A stretch of DNA of 64,000 nt from Lysinibacillus sp. 2017 (lineage in GTDB: Bacteria; Bacillota; Bacilli; Bacillales_A; Planococcaceae), in NCBI RefSeq assembly GCF_003073375.1, contig NZ_CP029002.1:2466001-2530000 (forward strand), written 5' to 3'. The first letter of the stretch is position 1; the number at the start of each line of letters is the position of its first letter. The translations under genes and the position numbers were made by a program. Positions 25,877-37,037 of this stretch are shown one piece after another. The notes beneath the pieces are model-generated. The model made no database searches. It worked only from the letters and a program-made list of their open reading frames with translations, and had not been told where the DNA came from.

Positions 25877-26789
25877 CTTTTAACCACCGTACAATTATTT
25901 CAAATACTTGATGTTTTTTTCGTTCATTTAATATTTCATGGCGCAACCCTTCAAATAGATGCACCAATACATTCGTTACACCTGCATCTACAAGCTGCTC
26001 AGCCGCTTTTAATACATCTTTTGCATTGTTACCACCAACTGGATCATCTGTCCCACTGACAAATAATACAGCTAAATCTGAACGAATTTGCTCATTTTTA
26101 GATTGATCATCTAACTGGATCATACCTTCTGTTAAATCAGCAAAGAGCTGTGTTGTCGATATGAACCCACAAAGTGGATCATCGATATATTTTTGCACTT
26201 CCTCTTCATCCGTGCAAAGCCAATCAAAGGGTGTTTTCGCATTCTTCACATTGTTGTTGAAATTACCAAAGCTCAATAGGTTCATCAGTTGACTCGATGT
26301 CGTTGGCCCTTGAAGCTTCACTAATTGTTTTGCAATAACATGTCCAGCTGAATGGAGTAGTGACGGAGAACCAGATCCACTTAAAATGAGCTTTTCGATC
26401 ATTTCACTATAAAGCTGCGCGAAACGTCTCGCGATAAATGAGCCCATGCTGTGACCAAAAAGAATGGGGCGTCCTGTATTTGCGATGATTTCAACTTGTT
26501 TTAAGACTTCATAAACGTCCTGTACAACACGATCAAAACCTTTTTCATAACCGAAGAAGCCCAGCTGACCATTTTTATCAGCTGTATAACCGTGACCACG
26601 GTGATCATGTGTCGAAACAAAATAACCTTGGGCCACCAAAACTTGGGCGAATTCCTCGTAACGTTCCGAATGCTCTGCCATCCCATGTAGCAAATGAATA
26701 TGTCCGATTATCCCTTCGTCAGGTTTAAATGTTCTTACAAACACTTCATGTCCATCCGTCATTGTCATATAAAACGTGTTTTTCTCCAT
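25866..26789 (-). CDS. lysophospholipase-like alpha/beta hydrolase
   Basis: 307 residues from the ATG at 26789 (AAAGGG 8 bases upstream; a GTG at 26798 is the alternative). Serine hydrolase_4 (monoacylglycerol lipase/lysophospholipase) type: oxyanion [16 protein letters not shown], nucleophile elbow [14 protein letters not shown] (intact Ser), acid in [10 protein letters not shown] and His in [11 protein letters not shown]. No signal peptide. It lies between mutL and miaA and overlaps miaA, so probably in that operon. Confidence 0.88.
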   Translation of the reverse strand: MEKNTFYMTMTDGHEVFVRTFKPDEGIIGHIHLLHGMAEHSERYEEFAQVLVAQGYFVSTHDHRGHGYTADKNGQLGFFGYEKGFDRVVQDVYEVLKQVEIIANTGRPILFGHSMGSFIARRFAQLYSEMIEKLILSGSGSPSLLHSAGHVIAKQLVKLQGPTTSSQLMNLLSFGNFNNNVKNAKTPFDWLCTDEEEVQKYIDDPLCGFISTTQLFADLTEGMIQLDDQSKNEQIRSDLAVLFVSGTDDPVGGNNAKDVLKAAEQLVDAGVTNVLVHLFEGLRHEILNERKKHQVFEIIVRWLKDEK

Positions 26790-26813
26790 TCCATCCACCC
26801 TTTCATTGTCAAA

Positions 26814-28718
26814 CTACATAACGCGTTTAAACATTTTTTCTACTTCATACGACGTAAAGTGAATTAAAACAGGGCGCCCATGTGGACAAGTAAATGGATT
26901 GTCTGCGTTTCGCAAATCTTCAATGAGACGCTCCATTTGCTGCTGGTCTAAATAGTGATTCGCTTTAATCGACTTTTTACAACTCATCATGATGGCAGCT
27001 GCTTCTCTCAATTTTTTGATATCTGCTATACGCGTGTTTAACACTTGCTCGATCAATTGCTCGATGATTTCCTGCTCTTCCCCTTTTGGAAACCATGTCG
27101 GATATTCTCGTACGATAAATGATGATTGACCAAACTCTTCTAAAAATACCCCAACATCATCTAAGGCTGCTTTTGATTCATTTAAACGGATGGCCTCATC
27201 TGCAGAATAATGAAATGTTAATGGCATGAGGAGTGATTGGCGTTCATTGGCGTTGACTTCCCCAACTTTATCACGGAAATATTCGTATTTAATACGTTCT
27301 TGTGCCGCGTGTTGATCGATTAGATAAAAGCCGTCTTCCATTTGTGCCACGATATACGTTCCATGAATTTGACCAACGATTTCTACTTGTGGGAAATGGC
27401 GTTTTGGATTAGTTCGTTCAATTTCATCAACATTTTCTACCTCTTGCATTGGTTCAAACGGTATACTTTCTAGTTCATTCATTTCTTGCACTACTTCTAC
27501 GGTTGGTTGCGATATTGTTACTTGTTGATCAAAATGTTCTTCTTGCTGAGTTTGCATCGGTGAAGGTACATAGGGTTCTCTCACGATTGTCTGCTCGTTC
27601 GTTAATCGTTCAACAAGTGATGTCATTTTTTGTGTATCAAAACCTGGTGTAGTCGCAGTGCTCGGATTCCAAATATTCATTTGTTCGCTTGGAACTCGGA
27701 CTGGCTTTTCTTTCTTTTCAGCGAGTGGGATTCGATTAACCGCACGAATTGCTTGACGAATTGTATCCTCGATTAATTTTAGTAGCTCTGGCTCTTTACT
27801 AAGTCGTACTTGATGCTTCGCAGGATGGACATTGACATCTGTTAATTGCGGATCCCCTTCTACATAAAGTAATACAATTGGGAATCGTTCTATTGGTAAA
27901 TACGTATGATACGCATCAATTATGGCCTTTTGAATAACAAAATGTTTCACCCAGCGTCCGTTTACAAACAGTGACATATAGTTTTTCGATGCCCGTGTCA
28001 CTTCAGGTAGTGATGCATAGCCGTGAATTTTATAGTCATTATTACTGCCTTCAAAAGCTAGCATCTTTTTCGCATTATGCGCTCCGTAAATCGCAGCTAA
28101 TACTTGCTGCACTTGACCACGTCCATTTGTTTGTAGCAATGTTTGACCATTATGCACAAGCTTAATCGCAACTTCCGGGTAACCTAATGCGATACGGTTA
28201 ATAAAATCAATCGTATGCCCTAACTCAGTCTGAATCGTTTTCAAATATTTTAAGCGCGCGGGGGTATTGTAAAATAGCTGTGCTACTGTAATGTCTGTAC
28301 CACGACGTAGGGCAGTTGGTTTATGCTCTTTTAAATGGCCACCTTCTAAATACAGGTGTACCCCTCCATCTCCGTCCGATGTGCGTAATGTTAATTTAGA
28401 AACAGAGGCAATTGACGCCAAAGCCTCTCCACGGAAACCTAACGTACGAATTCGGAATAAGTCTTGTTCTTTTTCAATTTTAGAAGTCGCATGACGAGAA
28501 AACGACATTAATGCGTCGGCTTCGTCCATTCCACTCCCGTTGTCCACTACTTGAATGGAAGTAAGACCGGCTTCTTCAAGAAAAATCTCGATCGATGTAC
28601 TACCCGCATCAATGGCATTTTCAACTAGCTCTTTGACAACGGATGATGGTCGCTCTACTACTTCACCAGCTGCGATTTTATTCGACAGCCATTCATCCAT
28701 AATTTGAATTTTTCCCAT
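26814..28718 (-). CDS. mutL: DNA mismatch repair protein MutL
   Basis: 634 residues. N-terminal GHKL ATPase ([32 protein letters not shown]), a low-complexity linker at about 345-440, and a C-terminal endonuclease domain with [22 protein letters not shown] and [11 protein letters not shown]. The full metal site means this MutL nicks DNA itself, as in bacteria without MutH. It begins 13 bases after mutS ends, so the two form an operon. Confidence 0.97.
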   Translation of the reverse strand: MGKIQIMDEWLSNKIAAGEVVERPSSVVKELVENAIDAGSTSIEIFLEEAGLTSIQVVDNGSGMDEADALMSFSRHATSKIEKEQDLFRIRTLGFRGEALASIASVSKLTLRTSDGDGGVHLYLEGGHLKEHKPTALRRGTDITVAQLFYNTPARLKYLKTIQTELGHTIDFINRIALGYPEVAIKLVHNGQTLLQTNGRGQVQQVLAAIYGAHNAKKMLAFEGSNNDYKIHGYASLPEVTRASKNYMSLFVNGRWVKHFVIQKAIIDAYHTYLPIERFPIVLLYVEGDPQLTDVNVHPAKHQVRLSKEPELLKLIEDTIRQAIRAVNRIPLAEKKEKPVRVPSEQMNIWNPSTATTPGFDTQKMTSLVERLTNEQTIVREPYVPSPMQTQQEEHFDQQVTISQPTVEVVQEMNELESIPFEPMQEVENVDEIERTNPKRHFPQVEIVGQIHGTYIVAQMEDGFYLIDQHAAQERIKYEYFRDKVGEVNANERQSLLMPLTFHYSADEAIRLNESKAALDDVGVFLEEFGQSSFIVREYPTWFPKGEEQEIIEQLIEQVLNTRIADIKKLREAAAIMMSCKKSIKANHYLDQQQMERLIEDLRNADNPFTCPHGRPVLIHFTSYEVEKMFKRVM

Positions 28719-28731
28719 CCGGCATTCCTCC

Positions 28732-31365
28732 TTATTTACTTGCTAATAGTTTATGTTGTAACTCATAAAGCATGGTCATTGCCTGCATTGGTGTTGTGCC
28801 CATAACATTTAATTTTGAAATAGCTGCCAAAACTTCTTGTTCCTCTTTTGAAATAGCAGGGCCTTCTTGAATTTGGAACAACGATAATTGTAATTCTTCT
28901 TCAGCAACAGTCGGCTGAATAACCACTTTTTCTGGTTCTGGTTCTGGTTTTAGCACTTCAACTGGTACTGTTGGCATTTTCTCTTGTTTCATATCGCTTG
29001 CTTCAAATTGCTCTAACAACACACGTGCACGATTTAATATCGCTTGAGGCATGTCTGCAAGTTCTGCCACATGCACGCCGTAACTTTTATCGGCCGCGCC
29101 TTTTTTTACTTTATGCAAGAATACGACTCGCCCATCTTGCTCCGTTGCACTAACATGAACATTTTGCAAGCGGTCTAGTTCGTTTTCTAAATCCGTTAAC
29201 TCATGATAATGCGTTGAAAATAATGTATTGGCGCCAATTTCTTCATGAATATATTCCATCATTGCTTGCGCTAAGCTCATTCCATCATATGTTGATGTCC
29301 CACGACCAATTTCATCGAAAAGCATTAAACTATTTTTTGTCGCATGGGTAATCGCATGTTGTGATTCTAACATTTCAACCATAAATGTTGATTGTCCTGC
29401 TGCTAAATCATCTGCTGCTCCGATTCGTGTGAAAATTTGATCAGTAATCGGTAATAAGGCTTCTTGTGCTGGAACATAACAACCCATTTGTGCGAGTACT
29501 ACGATTAATGCCACTTGACGCATATACGTACTTTTACCCGACATATTCGGACCTGTAATCAGCATCATGTTTTTATCATCCATTAATACGCAGTCATTCG
29601 GTACATAGCTTTGCTTATTCAGCATTTTTTCTACAACCGGGTGGCGGCCTTCAATGATTTTTAACGCGCGGCCTTCATGGAATACTGGTTTTGTAAAACG
29701 ATATTTATCCGTTACAGCAGCAAAGCTCATCAATACATCCAGTTCACTAATTTGAGCTGCTAATGCTTGTACACGCGGAATATAAGTTTTTAATTCATCA
29801 CGTAATGCGACAAATAAATTATATTCTAGCGCTAAACTTTGCTCTTCCGCATTTAAAATAAGCGCTTCTTTTTCTTTTAACTCTTCTGTGATATAACGCT
29901 CGGCATTGGCTAATGTTTGCTTCCGTTCGAAACGCGCTAAATCCGTATTGCCTAAGTGAGATTTCGTAATTTCAATATAGTAGCCAAATACACGGTTATA
30001 GCCGATTTTCAAGTTTTTAATGCCTGTTAATTCGCGCTCTTTTTGCTCAAGTTGGGCAATCCAATCCTTGCCGTGACGGGATGCATCACGATATTGATCA
30101 AGCTGGTCGTTGTAGCCATCGCGAATCACATCGCCTTCCTTAATGGAAATTGGTGGATGATCGGTAATGGCATTGGCTAATAGTTGTTCGACATCTGCAC
30201 ATAAATCTAAGTCTCGCCCCAGTGCAACACATTTTTCACGGCCACTTTCGATTAGTTTCTCTTTAATGGACGGTACTTGGCGTAATGATTCACGTAGTTG
30301 TGCTAAATCACGACCACCTACTGAACCAAAGGCAACACGTCCTGCTAAACGTTCTAAATCATAGACACTTTTTAAAAGCTGTGTTAATTCGTCACGTAAG
30401 AAAAATTCCTCGATTAACTCTGTAACAACGCTTTGACGTGCTTCAATTGCCTGTTTGTTTGCTAATGGTTGATGCATCCATTGCTTTAGCTTACGTCCAC
30501 CCATCGCAGTAACCGTTTCATCTAGTAACCAAAGTAATGTACCTTTCGCATCCCCACCACGAATCGATTGAATTAGCTCTAAATTACGTTTGGAGTTTGT
30601 ATCAATGCGTAAGTAACTGTTTGCTTCTGAATACGTAAATGCTTGAATATGGGATAGTGAACGCATTTGTGTGCGCTCAACATATTGTAATAAACGTTTG
30701 GCAACACCTTGCAGGACACTTGGAATGTCTGTTACATATTTCGCTGCACGTTGTTCATTCATTTCTTCTTTTTCTAATGACAGCACGATTCCACTATTTT
30801 CTGCAAAGTCGGCCATTAAAAGTTGTAACTGCTCTGTTAAGATGACTTCTTTAATCGCATAGGCATTTAATTGTTGAACCAATTCCTTGGCGCTTCCTTC
30901 TAAAATGGATGTGTGTGCTTCACCAGTTGATACATCTAAATAGGCAAACGCAATCTCATTATTTGAAAGACTTTCTGCCGCTGCGATGAAATGATTGGTT
31001 TTTCCGTCGAGTGCTTTTCCTTCTGTAATCGTACCTGGCGTAATGACTTGTACGACTTCGCGCTTCACAACGCCTTTTGCATTCTTCGGATCTTCTGTTT
31101 GTTCACAAACGGCTACTTTATAGCCTTTTGCAACGAGTGTTTCAATATAGCCCTGCGCCGCATGATGTGGCACACCACACATGGGAATCGGATTGTCCGT
31201 ACTCCCTCCACGCGCTGTTAACGTAATTTCTAAAAGCTGTGATGCTTTAATGGCATCATCAAAAAAGAGCTCATAAAAATCTCCTAAACGGTAAAATAAA
31301 AACGCATCTTGATAATCTTGTTTAACGAGCATGTACTGCTGCATCATTGGTGTATATGTAGTCAT
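28732..31365 (-). CDS. mutS: DNA mismatch recognition protein MutS
   Basis: 877 residues from the ATG at 31365, chosen for GAGGGA 8 bases upstream. Mismatch-binding domain with the Phe-Tyr-Glu motif ([13 protein letters not shown], Phe-Tyr-Glu at about 34-36), connector, lever/clamp, and ABC ATPase with [26 protein letters not shown] and STHYHELT. The C-terminal tail has a Pro-Glu rich stretch (about 800-825) before the dimer/clamp helices. Operon with mutL downstream and cotE upstream, as in bacilli. Confidence 0.97.
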   Translation of the reverse strand: MTTYTPMMQQYMLVKQDYQDAFLFYRLGDFYELFFDDAIKASQLLEITLTARGGSTDNPIPMCGVPHHAAQGYIETLVAKGYKVAVCEQTEDPKNAKGVVKREVVQVITPGTITEGKALDGKTNHFIAAAESLSNNEIAFAYLDVSTGEAHTSILEGSAKELVQQLNAYAIKEVILTEQLQLLMADFAENSGIVLSLEKEEMNEQRAAKYVTDIPSVLQGVAKRLLQYVERTQMRSLSHIQAFTYSEANSYLRIDTNSKRNLELIQSIRGGDAKGTLLWLLDETVTAMGGRKLKQWMHQPLANKQAIEARQSVVTELIEEFFLRDELTQLLKSVYDLERLAGRVAFGSVGGRDLAQLRESLRQVPSIKEKLIESGREKCVALGRDLDLCADVEQLLANAITDHPPISIKEGDVIRDGYNDQLDQYRDASRHGKDWIAQLEQKERELTGIKNLKIGYNRVFGYYIEITKSHLGNTDLARFERKQTLANAERYITEELKEKEALILNAEEQSLALEYNLFVALRDELKTYIPRVQALAAQISELDVLMSFAAVTDKYRFTKPVFHEGRALKIIEGRHPVVEKMLNKQSYVPNDCVLMDDKNMMLITGPNMSGKSTYMRQVALIVVLAQMGCYVPAQEALLPITDQIFTRIGAADDLAAGQSTFMVEMLESQHAITHATKNSLMLFDEIGRGTSTYDGMSLAQAMMEYIHEEIGANTLFSTHYHELTDLENELDRLQNVHVSATEQDGRVVFLHKVKKGAADKSYGVHVAELADMPQAILNRARVLLEQFEASDMKQEKMPTVPVEVLKPEPEPEKVVIQPTVAEEELQLSLFQIQEGPAISKEEQEVLAAISKLNVMGTTPMQAMTMLYELQHKLLASK

Positions 31366-31507
31366 TCGAACTTCCCTCATTTGCTAAAACTTGTACTTGC
31401 TATTATACCACTAGCCACAAGAAATTCCTCACTTGCAAAACCAATCTCAAAACGATTTTTTGAAAATAAAAAGGCTCAAGCTTTTTATCGCTTGAGCATA
31501 AGATCGA

Positions 31508-32098
31508 TTATTCAAAAGATGAAGAATCAAACTGCTGTGCCGCTGAACTTGACGATGACGAACTAGAAGATGAACTAGAGCTAGAGGAACTAGAAGAACT
31601 TGATGCATTAATAGAACTTTCATCATCATATGTCCAATCTTCTTCATAATCTGATGGATGCACATTTATAACAACTGTCGTTTCTCCAATAATTTCAGCT
31701 AAGAATTCCCTTTCAATTGTCACCTGGAATTTATCGCCTTGCTTCGTAATGATGGCTTCAATACAATTTGGTTGTTGCAACACACGAATCTTAACATCAT
31801 CTGAATCACCCGTATCACCATCTCGGAATGATAGCTTTATACGATCTTTATACGAAATCGTTTCCGTAAATACCGCCGTTTTCGAATGATTATTGTACGC
31901 ATACCAAACATTTACATCAAATTTCCCAGATACATCAACATATTTACCAACTCGTTTTGCTTGATGATGATGATTAATAACCCAACAGCCGAGAATACTT
32001 GTCGGCGCATTCGGTGGACTTAGCGTTTCTTTACATTCGGTACGTTTTTTTCCTTTCGCAATCACTGCTTTTGTTACAATTTGGCGCAAACGCTTCAC
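31508..32098 (-). CDS. cotE: outer spore coat morphogenetic protein CotE, with polyserine tail
   Basis: 196 residues from a GTG with AAGGGGAG 7 bases upstream. The body (ITKAVIAKGKK-like start, SILGCWVINHHH, GKYVDVSGKFDVNVWYAY, ETISYKDRI) is CotE, which builds the outer coat on forespores. Family proteins end in an acidic tail; here DEEDWTYDD-like acid residues are followed by a run of 20 serines and AAQQFDSSSFE. The serines use six codons, so it is selected sequence rather than recent slippage alone. It lies between ricA/miaB and mutS as in B. subtilis, apart from the inserted EAL gene. Confidence 0.93.
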   Translation of the reverse strand: MKRLRQIVTKAVIAKGKKRTECKETLSPPNAPTSILGCWVINHHHQAKRVGKYVDVSGKFDVNVWYAYNNHSKTAVFTETISYKDRIKLSFRDGDTGDSDDVKIRVLQQPNCIEAIITKQGDKFQVTIEREFLAEIIGETTVVINVHPSDYEEDWTYDDESSINASSSSSSSSSSSSSSSSSSSSAAQQFDSSSFE

Positions 32099-32209
32099 CG
32101 AACATCTCCCCTTTCTTCAACTACTCGAACTAGTGTATGCGGCAGTTGCCTAAAGGGTGATGTGAAATTTGAAAAAGCAACTACTCAAAAAGAATAGCTG
32201 CTTCATGTG

Positions 32210-34396
32210 TTATATATTTAACTTTTGATCCTCTAATAACTGATCAATGTCTTCTAACTTCATTGGTTTGTAATAGTAATAACCCTGACCTATGTCACAA
32301 CCAAGGCGCTTCAATTCAAGATGTTGTTCTTCTGTTTCAATTCCTTCTGCAACCGACTCCATATTTAAGTCGTTTGAAAGCTGAATTATCGTTTTAATGA
32401 CTGCATTCATGCGCGGGTCTGCTAAATTGTCGACAAAGCTTTTATCAATCTTAATTTCTTCAAATGGTAGCTGTTGTAAATAGCTTAGCGAAGAATAACC
32501 GACTCCGAAATCATCAATAGATGTTGCAATGCCGTATTCATTTAGTTCGTTAATAATTCGCTTTGCTCGCATGACATTTTCTAGTTCAATACTCTCTGTA
32601 ATTTCGAATTTAATATATTGCGGATCAATCCCGTACTGTTCGATCAACTTGATTGAACCTTCGACAAATGAGGGATTATAAAAATGACTTGGTGAAATAT
32701 TTACTGATACTTGATACATTTTAAATCCAGTTTCTAAACGTTGCTTTTGCCACTGCAGTACTTTTCGGAAAATATCACGGTCGATTTTATAAATATTCCC
32801 GGTATTTTCGGCAACAGGGATAAATTGTGCTGGTGAAACGAATCCTAAATCAGCTGAAATCCAACGAGCCAATGCTTCAAAACTCTTAATTTTTCCGGTT
32901 TCAATATTGACTTTCGGCTGTAGCATTGGGAAAAATTCAGCATTTTTTAGCCCGTGGGGAATATGCGCCAATACATTCATTTCGCGCTCAACAGATTCAA
33001 TTAGTCCTTCTTCAAATCGTTTCACAACCGTACCTGTGGCTTTTATAGCACTTGATAATGCCGTATCAGCTTGTCGAATTGCTTCGTTTAAGGTTATTGT
33101 TTCACAAAAACCTGAGGTCCCAACCTTTAACGTAACGTATACTTCTTTATTATCAATGAAATATGGCTCAAACAATATTCCTTCCCGTTCTTGTTGTGAA
33201 ATTTTTATTTCCTTCATTCCCAAACGTGAAGCGACAATTATCGATGAGTTCGTATAACGTGCAAGTATCGAATCTTCAAATGTACGGACATTCTGAAGTC
33301 GACTGGCTAATTGGCGTAAAATTTCATCGCCGCCTTGACGGCCGTATATATCAACAATCTTTTGGTATTCACCTGGCTCAATAATATATAAATAGCCTTC
33401 ACAACCGTGTTCAATTAAAGCATTCATCGTATTTTTAAATTGTTCTAAATTATTTAATCCTGTTGATACATCTTGATATGCTAATAATCGAATGGCGTTT
33501 TTTTGTTCAAAATACTTCAATGCTAAGGTAACAATCGGTGCAATGCGATTTAAAAACTTGAAGTCAACTTCTTGCGGTTCTGCTTCTTGTTCAAAATACA
33601 TTGTAAATAAACCAATCACTTCGCCTTCCGTATTTAAAATTGGCTGGCTCCATAAAGATTGCAAATTAAATTTATCAATTAACTGTTTATATTTTTTACT
33701 TAAATTCGAACTTTGAATATCTCGTACAATCACTGGTTTTTTTACAAGATGCTGTCTTTCTTCACGGACATCTAATATATGTAAATTTTTATCTATCGTA
33801 ATTAATTCATCAGCAAATTCTCCGTAGTATTTTACGGAATGATTACTTTTATTGTGTATTACAATCGAACAATGGCATTTTTTCCCGAATGTCGTTTCTA
33901 CATTTGAACAAATATTTCCTAAAACTTCGTCAATAGATTCTCCATTTTCTAAGCTAAAATACACATCACGCTCTAATTCAATTAAGGATTCTACGTTGAT
34001 CGACTCGGTAACATCTTTCATTATAAGCACGCTATATTGGAGTTCACCATTTAGGTTGCGCACTGGTAAATTACTTACCTCATTCCAAAAAGCCGAACCG
34101 TCTTTTCGGTAATGGAAAGAAGATGTTTTAAATGTTAAGCCATTTTCAATACTTTCTTGTATTGCCTGTTCATTTAATAAATCTGTTAACGGTCCGTATA
34201 ATGTTGATAATGTATTACCCATTAAATCTAACTCGCTGTATTCAGTCAAACGAGTAAAGATGTGATTTGCGAAATTAATTGTATATCCTTTTTTCGGATC
34301 AATGATTAATATAGCCGTGTCAACTTGTCGTGCCATTTGACATAACCAAAAATACATTTCATCATCGCTATGTCGTTGATTACCAAATTCGTTCAT
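32210..34396 (-). CDS. PAS-GAF-GGDEF-EAL protein, probable c-di-GMP phosphodiesterase
   Basis: 728 residues, no membrane helix, same layout as the protein at 9783-11957: PAS (25-140, with FWNEVSNLPV), GAF (145-300), GGDEF (310-460), EAL (475-725). GGDEF is degenerate (RYTNSSI). The EAL domain is complete: FEALARW, NISPSHFYNP, EITESIELE, IDDFGVGYSSL, EIKIDKSF, AEGIETEEQ, IGQGYYYYKP. It is inserted between cotE and ricA relative to B. subtilis order. Paralogy with 9783-11957 is clear by eye across all domains. Confidence 0.85.
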   Translation of the reverse strand: MNEFGNQRHSDDEMYFWLCQMARQVDTAILIIDPKKGYTINFANHIFTRLTEYSELDLMGNTLSTLYGPLTDLLNEQAIQESIENGLTFKTSSFHYRKDGSAFWNEVSNLPVRNLNGELQYSVLIMKDVTESINVESLIELERDVYFSLENGESIDEVLGNICSNVETTFGKKCHCSIVIHNKSNHSVKYYGEFADELITIDKNLHILDVREERQHLVKKPVIVRDIQSSNLSKKYKQLIDKFNLQSLWSQPILNTEGEVIGLFTMYFEQEAEPQEVDFKFLNRIAPIVTLALKYFEQKNAIRLLAYQDVSTGLNNLEQFKNTMNALIEHGCEGYLYIIEPGEYQKIVDIYGRQGGDEILRQLASRLQNVRTFEDSILARYTNSSIIVASRLGMKEIKISQQEREGILFEPYFIDNKEVYVTLKVGTSGFCETITLNEAIRQADTALSSAIKATGTVVKRFEEGLIESVEREMNVLAHIPHGLKNAEFFPMLQPKVNIETGKIKSFEALARWISADLGFVSPAQFIPVAENTGNIYKIDRDIFRKVLQWQKQRLETGFKMYQVSVNISPSHFYNPSFVEGSIKLIEQYGIDPQYIKFEITESIELENVMRAKRIINELNEYGIATSIDDFGVGYSSLSYLQQLPFEEIKIDKSFVDNLADPRMNAVIKTIIQLSNDLNMESVAEGIETEEQHLELKRLGCDIGQGYYYYKPMKLEDIDQLLEDQKLNI

Positions 34397-34493
34397 ACAC
34401 CTTATCCTTCCTAATTTCTTACACTAATTAAAAAGTATAACAAAAAATTACACTTATTGCGACTAAAAACCTACAAAAAATGTAATATGATGT

Positions 34494-34535
34494 AAAAAAA
34501 AGCCCTCTACCTAGAAGTAGAGAGCTGTTTTAAAA
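34494..34535 (-). terminator. terminator of miaB-ricA
   Basis: Minus strand AGCTCTCTAC-TTCTAG-GTAGAGGGCT followed by a run of Ts. Confidence 0.85.
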
Positions 34536-34540
34536 AAATA

Positions 34541-34975
34541 TTATGAGCAAGAACCTGGAACGCTATTACGTATTTTTGATCCTGTTTCACCCTTTAATAA
34601 ATCGCCTTCAGTTGATACGATTACTTCATTTGTTACGTTATTGGCGATGGCATTTGATACTAATTGTAATAATGTATTTACTTCAAATTGTGATTGTTTG
34701 AATTGCTGTACGACTGGAAGAGAATCAATTTCCTCTTCAATCCCTGTAATTTTGCCTTCAATCATTTTTAATGCTTTTTCTTTCCCTAAGTGCTGAAAGT
34801 TTACCGCTTGCTTTTGAAGTGTTTTTAATGATGCAATTTTTTCACGGACAAATTGATTTTCGTTAATTTGTTCTTCTGCTTTTTTGAAAAACTCTACTTC
34901 TTCCGTGTTAGCAATCATATGTGCAATTTCTTTTGCCTTTTCGACGATTTCGTCTTTAGAATATAATTTTGTCAT
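34541..34975 (-). CDS. ricA: RicA family protein (YmcA)
   Basis: 144 residues, helical. The YmcA/YlbF signature is clear (EIAHMIANTEEVEFFKKAEEQI, VREKIASLKTLQKQAVNF). With YlbF and YaaT it forms the Fe-S-linked complex that aids RNase Y mRNA processing and Spo0A phosphorelay, competence and biofilm formation in B. subtilis. Only one Cys (in PGSCS at the C-terminus) is visible. It starts 14 bases after miaB, so they are co-transcribed. Confidence 0.92.
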   Translation of the reverse strand: MTKLYSKDEIVEKAKEIAHMIANTEEVEFFKKAEEQINENQFVREKIASLKTLQKQAVNFQHLGKEKALKMIEGKITGIEEEIDSLPVVQQFKQSQFEVNTLLQLVSNAIANNVTNEVIVSTEGDLLKGETGSKIRNSVPGSCS

Positions 34976-34989
34976 GTTACGAATTCCAC

Positions 34990-36507
34990 CTATTCTTTAA
35001 TTTCTTCAACAAACTCTCCCATAAGCGAGTATGATTTTGCTTCTAAAATCTTTACTTGAACAAGCTTTCCAATGTATTTTGGATCCGCTTTAAAGTTTAC
35101 AAGACGGTTTTTACGCGTATAGCCAGCTAAAACATCATCTCGTCTTTTACTGCTGCCTTCAACTAAAACTTCTACTATTTGACCTTCTAAATCTTTTAAA
35201 GCTTTTGCAGAAAATTCCCCTACCACTGTATTTAAACGTTGTAAGCGGTCTTTCTTTTCTTCTTCAGTTACGTTGTCGATCATTTTCGCAGCCGGTGTAC
35301 CTTCACGTGGCGAATAGATGTAGGTAAACGCCATATCAAAGCCTACTTGGCGATAAAGATCAAGCGTTTCCTGGAATTGTGCTTCCGTTTCATTCGGATA
35401 ACCAACGATAATATCAGTTGTTAACGTTACTCCTGGAATAGCTACTTTGATCTTATCAACTAATTGTAAAAAGTGCTCACGCGTATATTTACGCGCCATA
35501 ATTTTTAAAATTTCATTTGAGCCAGATTGTACTGGTAAATGAATATGATCTACTAAGTTGCCACCTTTTGCTAACACTTCGATTAAATAATCATCGAAGT
35601 CTCGTGGATGACTTGTTGTGAAACGAATTCGTGGAATATCAATTTTACGTAATTCATCCATTAAGTCACCTAAACGGTACTCAATATCTTCGAAGTCTTT
35701 GCCATATGCATTAACATTTTGACCAAGTAGCATAATTTCCTTATACCCTTGTGCGGCTAAATCGCGTACTTCTTGGATGATTTCTTCTGGACGGCGAGAA
35801 CGCTCTTTACCACGTGTATAAGGAACGATACAGTAGGTACAGAATTTATCACAGCCATACATAATGTTCACCCATGCTTTAATCGAGCCAATCCGCTTTT
35901 TCGGAAGGTTTTCGATGACATCGCCTTCTTTTGACCAAACTTCTACGACCATTTCTTTCGACATATAGGCGTCATGTAAAATGTTTGGTAAACGGTGAAT
36001 ATTATGTGTACCGAACACCATATCAACATGCTGGTACTGTTTTAAAATTTTGTTAACTACGGATTCTTCTTGCGACATACATCCACAAACGCCGATTAAC
36101 ATCTCTGGATTTTTTCGTTTATATTTTAACAAGAAGCCTAACTCACCGAATACTTTGTTCTCTGCGTTTTCACGAATTGCACATGTGTTTAATAGCACTA
36201 CATCTGCTTCTTCGATCATTTCTGTCGGTGTATAGCCAAGCTGCATGAAAATACCAGCCATTACTTCTGTGTCGTGTTCGTTCATTTGGCAGCCATATGT
36301 ACGAATGTAAAACTTACGATCTGTACCCATTCTTAAATACTTTTCATCTATATCAAAATCTTTATGATATTTAACTTCTTCTTTACCACGTTTTTTCGCG
36401 TCTTTTAACGAAGGAGCCGTAAATACTTTTTCGAAATATTTACTATAGTCTTTTTCTTCTTTTGGTTGTTTAATCTGCTGACTAGCTAGTCGTTGTTCTT
36501 CATTCAT
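34990..36507 (-). CDS. miaB: tRNA-2-methylthio-N6-dimethylallyladenosine synthase
   Basis: 505 residues. UPF0004 domain with [22 protein letters not shown] and GVCGCMSQE Cys ligands for the auxiliary cluster; radical SAM motif [18 protein letters not shown] (CxxxCxxC); C-terminal TRAM domain. It methylthiolates i6A37 in tRNA, the product of MiaA. The N-terminus has about 60 extra residues, usual for Bacillus MiaB. Operon with ricA. Confidence 0.97.
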   Translation of the reverse strand: MNEEQRLASQQIKQPKEEKDYSKYFEKVFTAPSLKDAKKRGKEEVKYHKDFDIDEKYLRMGTDRKFYIRTYGCQMNEHDTEVMAGIFMQLGYTPTEMIEEADVVLLNTCAIRENAENKVFGELGFLLKYKRKNPEMLIGVCGCMSQEESVVNKILKQYQHVDMVFGTHNIHRLPNILHDAYMSKEMVVEVWSKEGDVIENLPKKRIGSIKAWVNIMYGCDKFCTYCIVPYTRGKERSRRPEEIIQEVRDLAAQGYKEIMLLGQNVNAYGKDFEDIEYRLGDLMDELRKIDIPRIRFTTSHPRDFDDYLIEVLAKGGNLVDHIHLPVQSGSNEILKIMARKYTREHFLQLVDKIKVAIPGVTLTTDIIVGYPNETEAQFQETLDLYRQVGFDMAFTYIYSPREGTPAAKMIDNVTEEEKKDRLQRLNTVVGEFSAKALKDLEGQIVEVLVEGSSKRRDDVLAGYTRKNRLVNFKADPKYIGKLVQVKILEAKSYSLMGEFVEEIKE

Positions 36508-36576
36508 CGACTGTTGCCCCTCTCAATCCTTTTACTCATTTCATCATTATAGCGAATAGTCATACGTTCCGACAAG

Positions 36577-36921
36577 CTAGTCGATGAAATGTTTATAGCT
36601 TTCTTTGTCATTTATGCGCAAAATTGTAAGAAATGTGACACTTAATTGAATGACTTGTGTCCAATTCATTTCATATTTTGCTTCAAAATGGTGTTTTGGT
36701 AGCTTGATTACATCTTGAAATAAAGTTTTTGCATCGAGCTGACCTTGCTCTAAATATGCTAAAAATGCCAAAAATAATTTATGGTCTTCTAGCTTCACTG
36801 CTTTATTTTCTAATAATGCATCAACAAGGTCCGTTGGAGAATTAGCCCGTTCTAATAGTTTTTCAAGCTGACGTTCTAATTTTTCATTTTTAAATTGTAA
36901 AAAGTTTAAAATGTCCGACAT
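36577..36921 (-). CDS. hypothetical helical protein, 114 residues
   Basis: ATG at 36921 (codon 6 of the longer frame) with GAGGCG 7-9 bases upstream. Charged N-terminal helix (FKNEKLERQLEKLLERA) and helical remainder, no membrane segment or signal, no family that I recognise. It lies between lepA and miaB on the same strand, at the join of two segments that are apart in B. subtilis, and is not part of either conserved cluster there. Confidence 0.6.
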   Translation of the reverse strand: MSDILNFLQFKNEKLERQLEKLLERANSPTDLVDALLENKAVKLEDHKLFLAFLAYLEQGQLDAKTLFQDVIKLPKHHFEAKYEMNWTQVIQLSVTFLTILRINDKESYKHFID

Positions 36922-37000
36922 AAAATCACGCCTCATTTTAAATTAGATTTCATTTCCTTCTTACTTTAGCAAATTGTTACCTATTTCTCACCTAAAAAGT

Positions 37001-37035
37001 AAAAGGCAGAAAGATTGCTCTTTCTGCCTTAAAAA
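37001..37035 (-). terminator. terminator of lepA
   Basis: AAAAGGCAGAAAGA-TTGC-TCTTTCTGCCTT with T runs on the minus strand, 3 bases from the lepA stop. Confidence 0.9.
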
Positions 37036-37037
37036 AT

